From Catellatospora coxensis (lineage in GTDB: Bacteria; Actinomycetota; Actinomycetes; Mycobacteriales; Micromonosporaceae), in contig NZ_BONI01000054.1 in assembly GCF_016862635.1 (NCBI RefSeq), forward strand, positions 1-64,000: a DNA stretch of 64,000 bases, in the 5' to 3' direction. The notes under the pieces are model-generated. The model was not told where the DNA came from and did no database searches. It saw only the letters and a list, made by a program, of their open reading frames with translations. Made by a program: the position numbers and the translations under genes. Positions 24,446-33,731 of the stretch are shown in pieces (position 1 is the stretch's first letter; each line of letters begins with the position of its first letter).

Positions 24446-25552
24446 GTGCCGATCGATCGCGACACCACCTGGAACACCGCCGCAGTCGGCGGTGATCCGT
24501 TGCGCGCCACCCTGGCACGGGTAGCTCCGGGCACGCCTCTGCGCGACAGCCTGGAGCGCATCCTGCGCGGCCGGACCGGCGCCCTCATCGTCCTCGGGTA
24601 CGACAAACTCATCGAGACCCTGGCCACGGGCGGGTTCCCGCTCGACGTCGAGTTCTCCGCCACGCGCCTGCGTGAGCTGTGCAAGATGGACGGCGCCGTC
24701 GTGCTCTCCGCCGACGGCACCCGCATCCTGCGCGCCGCCGTACACCTGATGCCCGACGCCTCCATCCCCACCGAGGAGTCCGGCACCCGGCACCGCACCG
24801 CCGAGCGCGTCTCCAAGCAGAGCGGCTACCCGGTGATCTCGGTCAGCCAGTCGATGCACATCATCGGCGTGTACGTGGCCGGCCAGCGGCACACCCTGGA
24901 CGACTCCGGTCAGATACTCTCCCGGGCCAACCAGGCCCTGGCCACCCTCGAGCGCTACAAGCTGCGCCTCGACGAGGTCAGTGGCACCCTCTCCGCCCTG
25001 GAGATCGAGGATCTGGTCACCGTCCGCGACGCCCTGGCCGTCGTACAGCGCCTCGAAATGGTCCGCCGCATCTCCGACGAGATCGCCGGCTACGTCGTCG
25101 AACTCGGCACAGACGGCCGCCTCCTGTCGCTCCAACTCGACGAGATGATGGCCGGCGTGGACGCCGACCGCACCCTCGTCATCCGCGACTACCTGCCCCC
25201 GAACCGCAAGACCAGAACCGTCGACGAGGCACTGGTCGAACTCGACCTGCTCACCGCCAGCGAACTGATCGACCTCGTCTCGGTCGCCAAGGCCATGGGC
25301 TACCCCGCCACCACCGAGGCCCTCGACGCAGCCGTCAGCCCCCGAGGCTTCCGCCTCCTGGCCCGAGTCCCCCGCCTCCCCGGCGCCATAGTCGACCGCC
25401 TCGTAGACCACTTCGGCAGCCTCCAGCGCCTCCTCGGCGCCACCGTCGAAGACCTCCAGGCCGTCGACGGCGTCGGCGACGCCCGCGCCCGGGGTGTCCG
25501 GGAAGGGCTCTCCCGGCTTGCTGAGACGTCGATCCTCGAGCGTTACGTCTAG
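24446..25552 (+). CDS. disA: DNA integrity scanning diadenylate cyclase
   Basis: A 368-aa enzyme that makes cyclic di-AMP from two ATP and scans DNA for branched structures. The DAC domain (about 15-155) has the catalytic DGA at 82-84 ([10 protein letters not shown]) and RHR at 115-117 ([10 protein letters not shown]). A helical spine follows, then a C-terminal helix-hairpin-helix DNA-binding region ([19 protein letters not shown]). All essential motifs are intact. It has its own leaderless promoter in the short gap after radA. Large palindromes follow the stop. Confidence 0.97.
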   Translation: MPIDRDTTWNTAAVGGDPLRATLARVAPGTPLRDSLERILRGRTGALIVLGYDKLIETLATGGFPLDVEFSATRLRELCKMDGAVVLSADGTRILRAAVHLMPDASIPTEESGTRHRTAERVSKQSGYPVISVSQSMHIIGVYVAGQRHTLDDSGQILSRANQALATLERYKLRLDEVSGTLSALEIEDLVTVRDALAVVQRLEMVRRISDEIAGYVVELGTDGRLLSLQLDEMMAGVDADRTLVIRDYLPPNRKTRTVDEALVELDLLTASELIDLVSVAKAMGYPATTEALDAAVSPRGFRLLARVPRLPGAIVDRLVDHFGSLQRLLGATVEDLQAVDGVGDARARGVREGLSRLAETSILERYV

Positions 25553-25574
25553 GCCGTGACTGCGTAGGCGTTCC

Positions 25575-25644
25575 GCGGGGGTTGGGGTCGAGGGCTGGGG
25601 CCGCAAAGAGCGCGGCCTTTTACGCCCTCGACCCCAACCCCCGC
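25575..25644. repeat. Nested palindrome 1 (21-bp perfect arms around a terminator-like core)
   Basis: The outer arms 25575-25595 and 25624-25644 are perfect 21-bp complements. The interior 25596-25623 holds a second hairpin (GGCCGC/GCGGCC) followed by CTTTT on the plus strand. It lies 22 nt after disA and probably terminates it. The 28-nt interior matches the interior of palindrome 2 in reverse orientation at 27 of 28 positions. Confidence 0.8.
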
Positions 25645-25946
25645 TCCACGCCACCCTCACAAAGTAACCAGATAAAAAGAGCGCCCTTTTCCCACTAAGC
25701 AACAGCCTCCCGCCCCACCCCACGAACCCGGCTCAGGGCGTAACAGAGGACAAGCATCCGCCCCGACGAAGCCTCGGATGGTGAACGGGGGGAACTCTGC
25801 GGTTCTCCGACGACATGAGTTCGGGGCGTCAGTGGTGGTGGCTACGCGTTGCTCAGGGGACGGCATGTCGGCCGGTAAGGCTGTCGCTTTCACCTTGGGT
25901 TGCCCCACTCACCTTGACCACCGCCGGGCGTGCACCTACGGCCGGA

Positions 25947-26029
25947 GCGGAGCCGGGGGAATCCTCGTAGGCGCGTAAAAGGCCGCGCCCTTTGCGGCCC
26001 CAGCGCCAAGAGGATTCCCCCGGCTCCGC
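25947..26029. repeat. Nested palindrome 2 (20-bp perfect arms around the same core)
   Basis: The outer arms 25947-25966 and 26010-26029 are perfect 20-bp complements but unrelated to those of palindrome 1. The interior contains GGCGC/GCGCC and the shared core at 25975-26002 (GGCCGC, loop, GCGGCC; AAAA on the left, so TTTT when read leftward). It lies 8 nt after the minus-strand stop at 26038 and probably terminates that gene. Confidence 0.8.
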
Positions 26030-26037
26030 GACCCCAC

Positions 26038-26757
26038 CTACGTAAGCTTCAACGTCACCGAAGCAGAAATCGCCGTCCCGACCCGCGCATACAGCCGATA
26101 CTCACCAGCACCAGGAACCGGCCCATCCGGCACCCTCTTGATCGACTTCTCGCAAGCCGAACTAGAATGCCCGTTCCACACCACCGTGTACGACCGCTCA
26201 TGCGCCGGCGGGAACGACCGCACCTCGTGCCCCCGCGGCCCCCCGCAGTCGTCACTCGACCAGACCTTCTCAGTGCTCTTCAGAATGCGAAGTTCCTGGA
26301 GATCCGCGCCGACGTCACGAGTGCAGGTCCGTTGCGAGACGTTCTTGATCAGCAGTGTGATGAGCAGGTCGTTGCCGCGCTTGAGAGTCGTCTGGGCGGG
26401 CTTCGCGGTCACCTTGATCTCGGTGTCCGTGCAGGCGTTCGGGTCGACCTCCCCCTCGCCTTCGCCCTCTCCCTCACCCTCCGGCGCGGTCGGCGACGGC
26501 GTCAGCTCGGAGACCGGCGTGATGACGCCGTCGGTGGGCGACGCGGTCGGGGTCCCGGTGGGCTCGACGGCTGCCGAGGCGGGCGACGCACCGGCGCTGG
26601 TGGGCGTGCCGTTGGCGGTGGGCTGCTGGGCGCCGCCGCTGCCGGTGCCGCGCACCACAAGGGTGATCATGAGTACGGCAGCCAGCAGCGCACCGAGCAC
26701 CATGGCGCGGCGTCGCCAGTAGACGGCTGCGGGCAGCGGACCCACTATCAGTCTCAT
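26038..26757 (-). CDS. Membrane-anchored exported protein with Glu-Gly repeat
   Basis: A 239-aa protein. One N-terminal TM (about 17-38) is followed by a Thr/Pro/Ser/Ala-rich linker and an EGEGEGEGEGE stretch near residues 92-102. A compact C-terminal beta domain (about 105-239) has Cys pairs (NACTD, RTCTRD, DDCGG, SACEK). It resembles the exported Ig-like domains found in many actinobacterial hypothetical proteins. No catalytic motif is recognised. TAGCGT lies 9 nt before the ATG. It is convergent to disA. Confidence 0.7.
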   Translation of the reverse strand: MRLIVGPLPAAVYWRRRAMVLGALLAAVLMITLVVRGTGSGGAQQPTANGTPTSAGASPASAAVEPTGTPTASPTDGVITPVSELTPSPTAPEGEGEGEGEGEVDPNACTDTEIKVTAKPAQTTLKRGNDLLITLLIKNVSQRTCTRDVGADLQELRILKSTEKVWSSDDCGGPRGHEVRSFPPAHERSYTVVWNGHSSSACEKSIKRVPDGPVPGAGEYRLYARVGTAISASVTLKLT

Positions 26758-26826
26758 GATGTGCTCACGCTAGCGCCCTCGATCACGACACGCACTACGC
26801 GACACGCTCAGCGGGCGAACTCCGTG

Positions 26827-27369
26827 TCACAGATAGACTTTCCGCTGATAGATCGCGTGCGCTCCGCTCACCTTGTCCAAAAAGAGCAGTCCGTTGCAGT
26901 GGTCGATCTCGTGCTGGAGCGCACGGGCCTCGAAGGCATCGGTGGTGATCGTCACCTTGCGGCCGCTGCCAGGCAGTTCGCCGGTGACGACGATGCGACC
27001 GGCGCGTTTGACGTCGCCGGTGAGGTCGGGCACGGACATGCAGCCCTCGCGGCCCGGCCGCCACCGGCTGGCCTCCACGATCACCGCGTTCGCGAGCACG
27101 AACGCGCCGTGCAGGGTGGCCGCCTTGGGGTGGCCGGTGACGTCCACGGCGAACAGCTGCACGCTGACGCCGACCTGCGGGGCGGCCAGGCCGACGCAGC
27201 CGGGCGACACGGCCATGGTCGCGACCAGGTCGGCGGCGAGCGCCACGATCTGCGGGTCGGTCGGGTCCACGGGCTCGCCGACGCGGCTCAGCACCGGTTC
27301 CGGCGCGGTGACGACGGGCAGCGCCCGGCCCGTGCCCAGCGCGGTGATGTCCCAGCCTTCGATGCTCAC
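26827..27369 (-). CDS. def: Peptide deformylase
   Basis: A 180-aa metalloenzyme that removes the formyl group from nascent proteins. The three class motifs are present: GLAAPQVG (60-67), EGCMSVP with Cys110 as metal ligand, and HEIDH with His153, Glu154 and His157. The second motif has Met where most enzymes have Leu (EGCLS), as seen in some type I enzymes. The start ATG lies 46 nt after the stop of the ACT-domain gene, so the two are probably cotranscribed. Confidence 0.95.
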   Translation of the reverse strand: MSIEGWDITALGTGRALPVVTAPEPVLSRVGEPVDPTDPQIVALAADLVATMAVSPGCVGLAAPQVGVSVQLFAVDVTGHPKAATLHGAFVLANAVIVEASRWRPGREGCMSVPDLTGDVKRAGRIVVTGELPGSGRKVTITTDAFEARALQHEIDHCNGLLFLDKVSGAHAIYQRKVYL

Positions 27370-27415
27370 GCCGCCTCCTCGCCGTGCCGGTCGCCGTCGT
27401 GGGTTTGCGTGCCGC

Positions 27416-27946
27416 TCATAAGACGTCCGCCCCGGCGGGGCGCAGGTTGACCTCGACGCCGAGTTCGTCGGCGACGTGCGCGAGCCGCTTGGTCAGCTCG
27501 CCGGGCACGCCTTCGGGCAGGTCGACCTCGGCGACGAGCAGGTACAGCGGGCCGACCAGGCGGGTGGACAGGTCGGTGACGTTGCCACCGGCGTCGGCGA
27601 CGACCCGGGTCACCGCCGCGACGATGCCGAGCCGGTCCGCGCCGTGCACGCTGAGCAGGTACGGCAGGCCGCCGTTGTGCGGCGGCTCGTCGGGTCCGAC
27701 GTCGCGGACCGTGACCAGCAGCTGGCCGTCCGCGGACAGCGGCAGCAGGGCGGCCTCGACCTCGGTGGCGCTGGCCTGCGCGGTGCAGATCAGGGTCATC
27801 GCGAAGTGGCCGCGCAGCCGGGTCATCGTGGAGTCGGTGAGGTTCGCGCCCAGCCTGGCCAGCGCCTCGGCGACGTCGGCGACGATCCCGGTGCGGTCCG
27901 GTCCGATCACGGTGACGGCCAGTTCGGCTCCGTGCACGTCAGTCAT
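27416..27946 (-). CDS. Double-ACT-domain protein (GcvR-like)
   Basis: A 176-aa protein with two ACT domains (about 5-80 and 93-172), beginning LAVTVIGPDRTGIVADVAEAL and LSVHGADRLGIVAAVTRVV. This is the layout of GcvR-type regulators that sense glycine or other amino acids. No DNA-binding domain is present, so it would act through a partner. GAGGAGC lies just upstream of the chosen ATG at 27946. It is divergent from mutY, 55 nt apart, and upstream of def. Confidence 0.85.
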   Translation of the reverse strand: MTDVHGAELAVTVIGPDRTGIVADVAEALARLGANLTDSTMTRLRGHFAMTLICTAQASATEVEAALLPLSADGQLLVTVRDVGPDEPPHNGGLPYLLSVHGADRLGIVAAVTRVVADAGGNVTDLSTRLVGPLYLLVAEVDLPEGVPGELTKRLAHVADELGVEVNLRPAGADVL

Positions 27947-27988
27947 GCCTGCTCCTCGACGCTCGCTCCTGCGGGCATTGTGCACCAG

Positions 27989-27994
27989 TAGGGT
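27989..27994 (+). promoter_or_regulatory. Leaderless -10 box (TAGGGT), 7 nt before mutY ATG
   Basis: With 7-nt spacing the first transcribed base is the A of ATG 28002. Confidence 0.55.
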
Positions 27995-28001
27995 GGAGCG
28001 C

Positions 28002-28886
28002 ATGTCCGAACTCGCCTCGCTGACCACTGCGTGGTACGACGTCAACGCGCGTGATCTGCCCTGGCGGGCTCCCGAGATCGGTGCCTGGCCGGTGCTGATC
28101 AGCGAGTTCATGCTCCAGCAGACGCCTGTCGTGCGGGTGCTGCCGGTGTGGCGGGAGTGGGTGGCCCGCTGGCCCGCGCCGGCGGATCTCGCCGCGGAGG
28201 ACTCGGGCGAGGCGATCCGGGCCTGGGGGCGGCTGGGCTATCCCCGGCGGGCGATGCGGCTGCACGCGTGCGCGACGGCGCTGGTGGAGCGGCACGGCGG
28301 CGAGGTGCCGCGACGGCTGGACCAGATGCTGGCGCTGCCCGGCGTCGGGGACTACACGGCGCGGGCGGTGCTGGCGTTCGCGTACGGGCAGCGCCATCCG
28401 GTGGTGGACACGAACGTGCGGCGGGTCGCGGCGCGGGCGGTGAGCGGGCTGGCCGATGCCGGCGCGGCCACCACCCCGGCGGATCTGACCCTGGTCGAGT
28501 CGCTGCTGCCGCAGAACGTGGCGGCGGCCGCGCGCGCCAGTGCCGCGTTCATGGAGCTGGGCGCGGTGCTGTGCACGGCGCGTACGCCCCGGTGCGGGGA
28601 CTGCCCGCTGCGGGAGCGGTGCGCGTGGCGGCGCTCGGGCGCGGCGCTGCCGGCGGGCCCGTCCCGCAAGCCGCAGCGCTACGCGGGCACCGACCGCCAG
28701 GTGCGCGGTCTGCTGCTGGCGGTGCTGCGGCAGGCGGCGGGGCCCGTGCCGAAGCCGGCCCTGGACGTGGTGTGGCCGGATCAGGTGCAGCGGGAGCGGG
28801 CCCTGGACAGCCTGCTGGCCGACGGTCTCGTGGTGCCCCGGGGGGAGCGTTTCAGCCTGCCCGGGCGTGTTCCCGCCGATTTATGA
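28002..28886 (+). CDS. mutY: A/G-specific adenine glycosylase
   Basis: A 294-aa base-excision enzyme that removes adenine opposite 8-oxoguanine. The catalytic Glu35 (LISEFMLQQT), the helix-hairpin-helix LPGVGDYTARAV (112-123) with Asp136, and the [4Fe-4S] cysteines 191, 198, 201 and 207 are all present. The C-terminal region is short, so a full NUDIX-like recognition domain is absent, as in other actinobacterial MutY. The last sense codon is TTA (28881-28883), a rare leucine codon in this GC-rich DNA. Leaderless promoter upstream. Confidence 0.95.
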   Translation: MSELASLTTAWYDVNARDLPWRAPEIGAWPVLISEFMLQQTPVVRVLPVWREWVARWPAPADLAAEDSGEAIRAWGRLGYPRRAMRLHACATALVERHGGEVPRRLDQMLALPGVGDYTARAVLAFAYGQRHPVVDTNVRRVAARAVSGLADAGAATTPADLTLVESLLPQNVAAAARASAAFMELGAVLCTARTPRCGDCPLRERCAWRRSGAALPAGPSRKPQRYAGTDRQVRGLLLAVLRQAAGPVPKPALDVVWPDQVQRERALDSLLADGLVVPRGERFSLPGRVPADL

Positions 28887-28932
28887 CTCGGCCTTGAACT
28901 TTCCGTGGTATTGCGGATTCACTCAGCCTGGA

Positions 28933-28938
28933 TAGAGT
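28933..28938 (+). promoter_or_regulatory. Leaderless -10 box (TAGAGT), 6 nt before the deacetylase GTG
   Basis: TAGAGT-CCGGGC-GTG; no ribosome-binding site in the gap. Confidence 0.6.
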
Positions 28939-28944
28939 CCGGGC

Positions 28945-29793
28945 GTGGCCTCCACCCCCGTACGCCGCGCCATTGCCGTGTTCCTGCTGACCGCCTTCCT
29001 CGCGCCCGCCGCGTGCAAGAGCGCCGGACCGGATCCGACCTTCGCCGGCCCCGAAACCAGTCCGACGCCGTCGGCCTCGCCCAGCCCCAGCGCTTCGCCC
29101 AGCCCTTCGGTGCAGGCGTCGCCCGCGGCGGTCAAGTCCCTGCAGTGGTATCTGGACAAGGCGCCCAAGTTCCCGCCCGCACCGGCCCCGCACCGGGTCA
29201 AGGTGCCGGAGAGCTCGTCGGCCATGTGGCTGTTCAAGGTGCCGACCACGAACAAGGTCGCCTTCATCACCATCGACGACGGTGCGCTGTCGCGTAAGCC
29301 GGAGGTCATCGAGTTCATCCGGCAGGCCAAGATCCCGGTGACGATGTTCCTCAACTCCCCCGCGGCCACGAAGTACACGGCGTACTTCAAGGCGATCCAG
29401 GAGGCGGGCGGCATGGTCGAGAACCACACGATCACGCACACGTCGCTGAAGGGCAAGTCGTACGACTTCCAGAAGAAGGAGATCTGCGGGTCGGCGGACA
29501 AGCTGGAGCAGCTGTTCGGCCGTCGGCCGACGCTGTTCCGGCCCCCGTTCGGCAACAAGGACGCCACGACGCTGAAGGCCGCGCACGACTGCGGGGCGCA
29601 GGCGGCGTTCTTCTGGACGCAGACGGTCGACAAGGGCATCGTGCGGTACCAGACCGCCAAGAAGGTCGTGCAGCCCGGCGACGTGCTGCTGATGCACTTC
29701 CGCCCGGCCCTGATGGACGACCTGCTGGGCGCCCTGAACGCGATCTACAAGTCGGGCCTGACGCCCGCCCTGCTGGAGGACTACATCGGCTGA
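28945..29793 (+). CDS. Polysaccharide deacetylase lipoprotein (CE4/NodB)
   Basis: A 282-aa exported protein. Its signal peptide ends at APAAC (Cys ~24, lipobox-like). A Ser/Pro linker (about 35-60) precedes a NodB domain: motif 1 FITIDDGAL (catalytic base and metal Asp), motif 2 ENHTITHTSL (the two metal His), motif 3 RPPFGNKD. The C-terminal DVLLMHF supplies the last His. It probably deacetylates peptidoglycan or another N-acetylated glycan outside the membrane. It has its own leaderless promoter and is followed by a strong hairpin. Confidence 0.88.
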   Translation: MASTPVRRAIAVFLLTAFLAPAACKSAGPDPTFAGPETSPTPSASPSPSASPSPSVQASPAAVKSLQWYLDKAPKFPPAPAPHRVKVPESSSAMWLFKVPTTNKVAFITIDDGALSRKPEVIEFIRQAKIPVTMFLNSPAATKYTAYFKAIQEAGGMVENHTITHTSLKGKSYDFQKKEICGSADKLEQLFGRRPTLFRPPFGNKDATTLKAAHDCGAQAAFFWTQTVDKGIVRYQTAKKVVQPGDVLLMHFRPALMDDLLGALNAIYKSGLTPALLEDYIG

Positions 29794-29802
29794 GCGCATA
29801 CG

Positions 29803-29834
29803 AAGAGGGGCACCGCTCGCGCGGTGCCCCTCTT
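29803..29834. terminator. Bidirectional terminator between deacetylase and clpC
   Basis: Perfect 14-bp arms (29803-29816, 29821-29834) with a 4-nt loop; AAGAGG on one side and CCTCTT followed by CTCTT on the other. It serves both convergent genes. Confidence 0.85.
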
Positions 29835-29847
29835 CTCTTGCGCTCGT

Positions 29848-32376
29848 TTACGCGGCGGCGTCGCTGCCGACCGGCTCGGCCGGGGCCTCGGGGACCTCGG
29901 GAGCGGCCGCCTTCTGCGATGCCGCGAAGGTCAGCTTCGCCGTCTCGATCTGCTCCGGGTCGCCCTCGCAGTCGACCAGCACGTGCTGACCGGGCTTGAG
30001 CTCCTGGAACAGGATCCGCTCGCTGAGCGTGTCCTCCAGCTCGCGCTGGATCGTCCGGCGCAGCGGCCGGGCGCCCAGGACCGGGTCGAAGCCCTTCTTC
30101 GCCAGGTACTTCTTGGCGTTGTCGGTGAGCTCCAGGCCCATGTCCTTGTTGCGCAGCTGGTTCTCGATCCGCTTGATCATGATGTCCACGATCGAGAGGA
30201 TCTCCACCTCGGTGAGCTGGTGGAAGACGATGGTGTCGTCGATGCGGTTCAGGAACTCCGGGCGGAAGTGCGTCTTCAGCTCGTCGTTGACCTTGACCTT
30301 CATCCGCTCGTAGTTCGACTCGGCGTCCTCGGACTTCTGGAAGCCCAGCGAGACCGCCTTGGCCACGTCCCGGGTGCCCAGGTTGGTGGTCAGGATGATC
30401 ACGGTGTTCTTGAAGTCCACGATGCGGCCCTGGCCGTCGGTCAGGCGACCGTCCTCCAGGATCTGCAGCAGCGTGTTGAAGACGTCCGGGTGGGCCTTCT
30501 CGATCTCGTCGAACAGGACCACCGAGAACGGCCGGCGGCGCACCTTCTCGGTCAGCTGGCCGCCCTCGTCGTAGCCGACGTATCCGGGCGGGGCGCCGAC
30601 CAGGCGGGACACCGTGTACCGGTCGTGGAACTCGGACATGTCCAGCTGGATCAGCGCGTCCTCGCTGCCGAACAGGAACTCCGCGAGCGCCTTGGACAGC
30701 TCGGTCTTACCGATGCCGGACGGGCCGGCGAAGATGAACGAGCCGGACGGGCGCTTCGGGTCCTTGAGGCCGGCCCGGGTGCGCCGGATCGCCTTGGAGA
30801 CCGCCTTGACCGCGTCGATCTGGCCGACGACCCGCTTGTGCAGCTCGTCCTCCATGCGCAGCAGGCGGGAGGTCTCCTCCTCGGTCAGCTTGTACACCGG
30901 GATGCCGGTCCAGTTGGCCAGGACCTCGGCGATCTGCTCGTCGTCCACCTCGCTGACGACGTCCAGGTCACCGGCCTTCCACTGCTTCTCCCGCTCGCCC
31001 TTCTGGCCCAGGAGCTGCTTCTCCTTGTCGCGCAGCTGCGCGGCCCGCTCGAAGTCCTGCGCGTCGATCGCGGACTCCTTGTCGCGGCGCACCTGGGCGA
31101 TCTTCTCGTCGAAGTCGCGCAGGTCCGGCGGCGCGGTCATGCGGCGGATGCGCATCCGGGCGCCGGCCTCGTCGATCAGGTCGATCGCCTTGTCCGGCAG
31201 GAAGCGGTCGGAGATGTACCGGTCGGCCAGGTTCGCCGCCGCGACCAGGGCCGCGTCGGTGATGGTGACCCGGTGGTGCGCCTCGTAGCGGTCGCGCAGG
31301 CCCTTGAGCATCTCGATGGTGTGCGCCACCGAGGGCTCGCCGACCTGGATCGGCTGGAAGCGGCGCTCCAGCGCGGCGTCCTTCTCCAGGTGCTTGCGGT
31401 ACTCGTCCAGCGTGGTCGCGCCGATGGTCTGCAGCTCGCCGCGGGCCAGCATGGGCTTGAGGATGCTGGCGGCGTCGATCGCGCCCTCGGCGGCGCCCGC
31501 GCCGACCAGGGTGTGGATCTCGTCGATGAACAGGATGATGTCGCCGCGCGTGCGGATCTCCTTGAGCACCTTCTTCAGGCGCTCCTCGAAGTCACCGCGG
31601 TAGCGCGAGCCGGCCACCAGCGCGCCGAGGTCCAGCGTGTAGAGCTGCTTGTCCTTCAGCGTCTCGGGCACCTCGCCCTTGACGATCTTCTGGGCCAGGC
31701 CCTCGACCACGGTGGTCTTGCCGACGCCGGGCTCACCGATCAGCACCGGGTTGTTCTTGGTGCGGCGGGACAGCACCTGCATGACCCGCTCGATCTCCTT
31801 CTCCCGGCCGATCACGGGGTCGAGCTTGCCCTCCCGCGCCGACTGGGTCAGGTTGCGACCGAACTGGTCCAGCACGAGGCTGGTGGACGGAGCGGCCTCG
31901 CCGGTGGCGGTGCCGGCCGCGGCCGGCTCCTTGCCGCCCTGGTAGCCCGAGAGGAGCTGGATGACCTGCTGGCGCACCCGGTTGAGGTCGGCGCCGAGCT
32001 TCACCAGCACCTGGGCCGCGACGCCTTCGCCCTCGCGGATCAGACCGAGCAGGATGTGCTCGGTGCCGATGTAGTTGTGGCCGAGCTGCAGCGCCTCGCG
32101 CAGGGACAGCTCAAGCACCTTCTTGGCCCGCGGCGTGAACGGGATGTGCCCGCTCGGCGCCTGCTGGCCCTGGCCGATGATCTCCTCTACCTGCTGGCGC
32201 ACGCCCTCCAGCGAGATGCCGAGACTTTCCAGCGCCTTCGCCGCGACGCCCTCACCCTCGTGGATGAGGCCGAGCAGGATGTGCTCCGTGCCGATGTAGT
32301 TGTGGTTGAGCATCCTGGCTTCTTCTTGGGCCAGGACGACCACCCGACGCGCCCGGTCGGTGAACCGCTCGAACAT
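29848..32376 (-). CDS. clpC: ATP-dependent Clp protease ATPase subunit ClpC
   Basis: An 842-aa AAA+ unfoldase that feeds substrates to ClpP. Two Clp N repeats (about 1-145) each contain [14 protein letters not shown]. The first nucleotide domain has Walker [10 protein letters not shown] (~213). The middle region carries a UVR motif ([19 protein letters not shown], ~430). The second nucleotide domain has GPSGIGKTE (~548) and [13 protein letters not shown]. The C-terminal D2 small domain is followed by an Ala/Pro/Glu-rich tail. Length and motifs are typical of actinobacterial ClpC. It is encoded downstream of lsr2 on the same strand. Confidence 0.98.
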   Translation of the reverse strand: MFERFTDRARRVVVLAQEEARMLNHNYIGTEHILLGLIHEGEGVAAKALESLGISLEGVRQQVEEIIGQGQQAPSGHIPFTPRAKKVLELSLREALQLGHNYIGTEHILLGLIREGEGVAAQVLVKLGADLNRVRQQVIQLLSGYQGGKEPAAAGTATGEAAPSTSLVLDQFGRNLTQSAREGKLDPVIGREKEIERVMQVLSRRTKNNPVLIGEPGVGKTTVVEGLAQKIVKGEVPETLKDKQLYTLDLGALVAGSRYRGDFEERLKKVLKEIRTRGDIILFIDEIHTLVGAGAAEGAIDAASILKPMLARGELQTIGATTLDEYRKHLEKDAALERRFQPIQVGEPSVAHTIEMLKGLRDRYEAHHRVTITDAALVAAANLADRYISDRFLPDKAIDLIDEAGARMRIRRMTAPPDLRDFDEKIAQVRRDKESAIDAQDFERAAQLRDKEKQLLGQKGEREKQWKAGDLDVVSEVDDEQIAEVLANWTGIPVYKLTEEETSRLLRMEDELHKRVVGQIDAVKAVSKAIRRTRAGLKDPKRPSGSFIFAGPSGIGKTELSKALAEFLFGSEDALIQLDMSEFHDRYTVSRLVGAPPGYVGYDEGGQLTEKVRRRPFSVVLFDEIEKAHPDVFNTLLQILEDGRLTDGQGRIVDFKNTVIILTTNLGTRDVAKAVSLGFQKSEDAESNYERMKVKVNDELKTHFRPEFLNRIDDTIVFHQLTEVEILSIVDIMIKRIENQLRNKDMGLELTDNAKKYLAKKGFDPVLGARPLRRTIQRELEDTLSERILFQELKPGQHVLVDCEGDPEQIETAKLTFAASQKAAAPEVPEAPAEPVGSDAAA

Positions 32377-32786
32377 TCCCGCTCCTCACCTACGCCTCAG
32401 TTCCTCGAACCCCTGCCGGAGATCCGCGGCGGCGAAGCTGTTTCACTCACTCTAACGCCAGACCCCGACCATGTCGGCCCGCCGGAAACGCTCGTCCGGT
32501 CACCGTTGGGTAACCATCAGGTCGCTTACCGTCGACTTGAAAGCGGAGGAAACAGGGCATCTGCCCCTGCAAACCGCCGACGTGGCTGGCATCAGAGCCA
32601 ACCTTGCCTCGCTCGCGGCTGTTCCGCATCCAGGACCGCTACGCGCACAGCGAAATATCGGTGTCCACATCCTGGCCGAGCCGCCCGGCGCAGGCCCGAA
32701 TACATGAAAAACGGTACGAAGCGAAGGAAATACGCAACCTTCGCGTCGTACCGTCAATCCGGCAAAAGCCGCAAACCTCACAAGGA
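32377..32786. promoter_or_regulatory. Gene-free 410-nt region upstream of clpC
   Basis: It holds the lsr2 terminator hairpin (listed separately) and must hold the clpC promoter. I looked for HspR/HAIR-type (CTTGAGT-ACTCAAG) and CIRCE sequences and saw none. Composition is mixed, and no small ORF is convincing. Confidence 0.5.
32711..32754. terminator. Hairpin terminator after lsr2
   Basis: ACGGTACGA-A-GCGAAGG (32711-32727) pairs with CCTTCGC-G-TCGTACCGT (32738-32754), 16 of 17 positions. It lies 33 nt past the lsr2 stop; the sequence after it, read leftward, contains TTTTTC. Confidence 0.8.
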
Positions 32787-33137
32787 CTAGCGCAGGCCCG
32801 CGGCGTAGTACGCCTCGATCACCTTTGCCGGCACCCGGCCCCGGTCGTTGACCGCCTCACCCTGTCCCTTGGCCCAATCCCGCACCCGCTGGTTGAAGGC
32901 ACGCTGCTCGGCCGCAGTCGGCGCCTTCGCCTTGGGAGCCGCGGCGGGTCCACGACGACCGCTCTCCTTGCGCGCGGCGGCCACGAACGGCGCCAACGCC
33001 AGGGCCAGCTTGTCGTGGTTCGCCGGGCCGAGGTCGATCTCGTAATTGGCGCCTTCGAATCCAAACCTCACACTGCGGACGTCGCCCTCGGAACCATCGA
33101 GGTCGTCCGCCAGCACCACAATCTCGCGCCTGGCCAT
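32787..33137 (-). CDS. lsr2: Lsr2 nucleoid-associated protein
   Basis: A 116-aa xenogeneic silencer that bridges AT-rich DNA. The N-terminal dimerisation domain (1-~57) contains DDLDGSEGDVRSVRFGFEG. The C-terminal DNA-binding domain carries the AT-hook-like RGR at 99-101 (VNDRGRVPAKV). The linker is basic. AAAGGA lies upstream of the ATG. The region upstream is locally AT-rich, as expected for an autoregulated Lsr2 target. The lsr2-clpC order matches mycobacteria. Confidence 0.96.
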   Translation of the reverse strand: MARREIVVLADDLDGSEGDVRSVRFGFEGANYEIDLGPANHDKLALALAPFVAAARKESGRRGPAAAPKAKAPTAAEQRAFNQRVRDWAKGQGEAVNDRGRVPAKVIEAYYAAGLR

Positions 33138-33731
33138 ACGGTCATCCTTTCTCGCCGCCCCGCATCCTCCCCGTCAGTCCAGGGCGTGCCATGAATTCAT
33201 AGAGGAAGCGCTCGCCAGGATAGCCACTCATTGACAGCGGATCAATTCCGGCGTGACTTATTATTCGGTATACGATCGTCGGGCGCGGCGCAAAGTCACA
33301 GAGCGACCGGGTCGATTATCCTCTGACAAGGGAAAACGGATTCTCCGCGCCATTGGGCAGGTGACCCGGACGACGGTGGATACCGGTTCCTGTGACCCGG
33401 AAGCACGGCATACCGGCGTACGAGCGCGCTCGCACAGCGCAGCCGGACGGGCACCAGCCGTTGCACCGACCCAACCATTCGCGCTCTGCGACGACACGAT
33501 GACCCTGCGCGCGGCCGCCTTTCCGACCGTCGAATGCACGGCGCGCCTCGCCGCCCGCGCGGCAGCGATCGATCCAGCGCGCGCACGCCATTTCCGGCGG
33601 CCGGGCGCGGCGTATCCGCCCGGGCCCGACTGAGCCTGTCGACCGGACCACGGGAGCACCGGGCAATTCGCCCCACCGCGCGCGGCACTAGGGTTGGCCG
33701 GGCGCTATGACGACACCCACGGGAGGAACGC
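33138..33731. promoter_or_regulatory. Gene-free 594-nt region upstream of lsr2 and of the methyltransferase
   Basis: The left part (33,180-33,290) is locally AT-rich (TTATTATTCGGTATACGATC) and contains a good promoter toward lsr2. The right part is ordinary GC. An open frame at 33253-33633 exists but has no ribosome-binding site and mixed codon third positions, so it is not called. Lsr2 autoregulation at the AT-rich part is plausible. Confidence 0.5.
33217..33245 (-). promoter_or_regulatory. Sigma-70-type promoter for lsr2
   Basis: Leftward: TTGATC, 17-nt spacer, TATCCT. This is the clearest -35/-10 pair seen in the window. It predicts a leader of about 70 nt. Confidence 0.6.

Larger units (their letters stand above)
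25553..26037. other. Gene-free 485-nt region with two nested palindromes
   Basis: This region between convergent disA and an anchored protein gene contains the two palindromic elements listed separately. The middle part (25,650-25,940) has no recognisable gene, tRNA or promoter. Confidence 0.6.

Noticed and set aside
25650-25940. tRNA, small RNA or riboswitch in the gap after disA
   Set aside because: No cloverleaf, no ydaO/c-di-AMP riboswitch-like conserved blocks could be recognised by eye.
32377-32786. HspR/HAIR or CIRCE operator upstream of clpC
   Set aside because: Neither inverted repeat was found on inspection of either strand.
29824-32790. 988-codon plus-strand open frame opposite clpC
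   Set aside because: It is the antisense shadow of clpC, whose own frame has all family motifs.
33253-33633. 126-codon open frame upstream of lsr2
   Set aside because: No ribosome-binding site, no typical third-position GC pattern, no recognisable motif; the region fits better as regulatory DNA.
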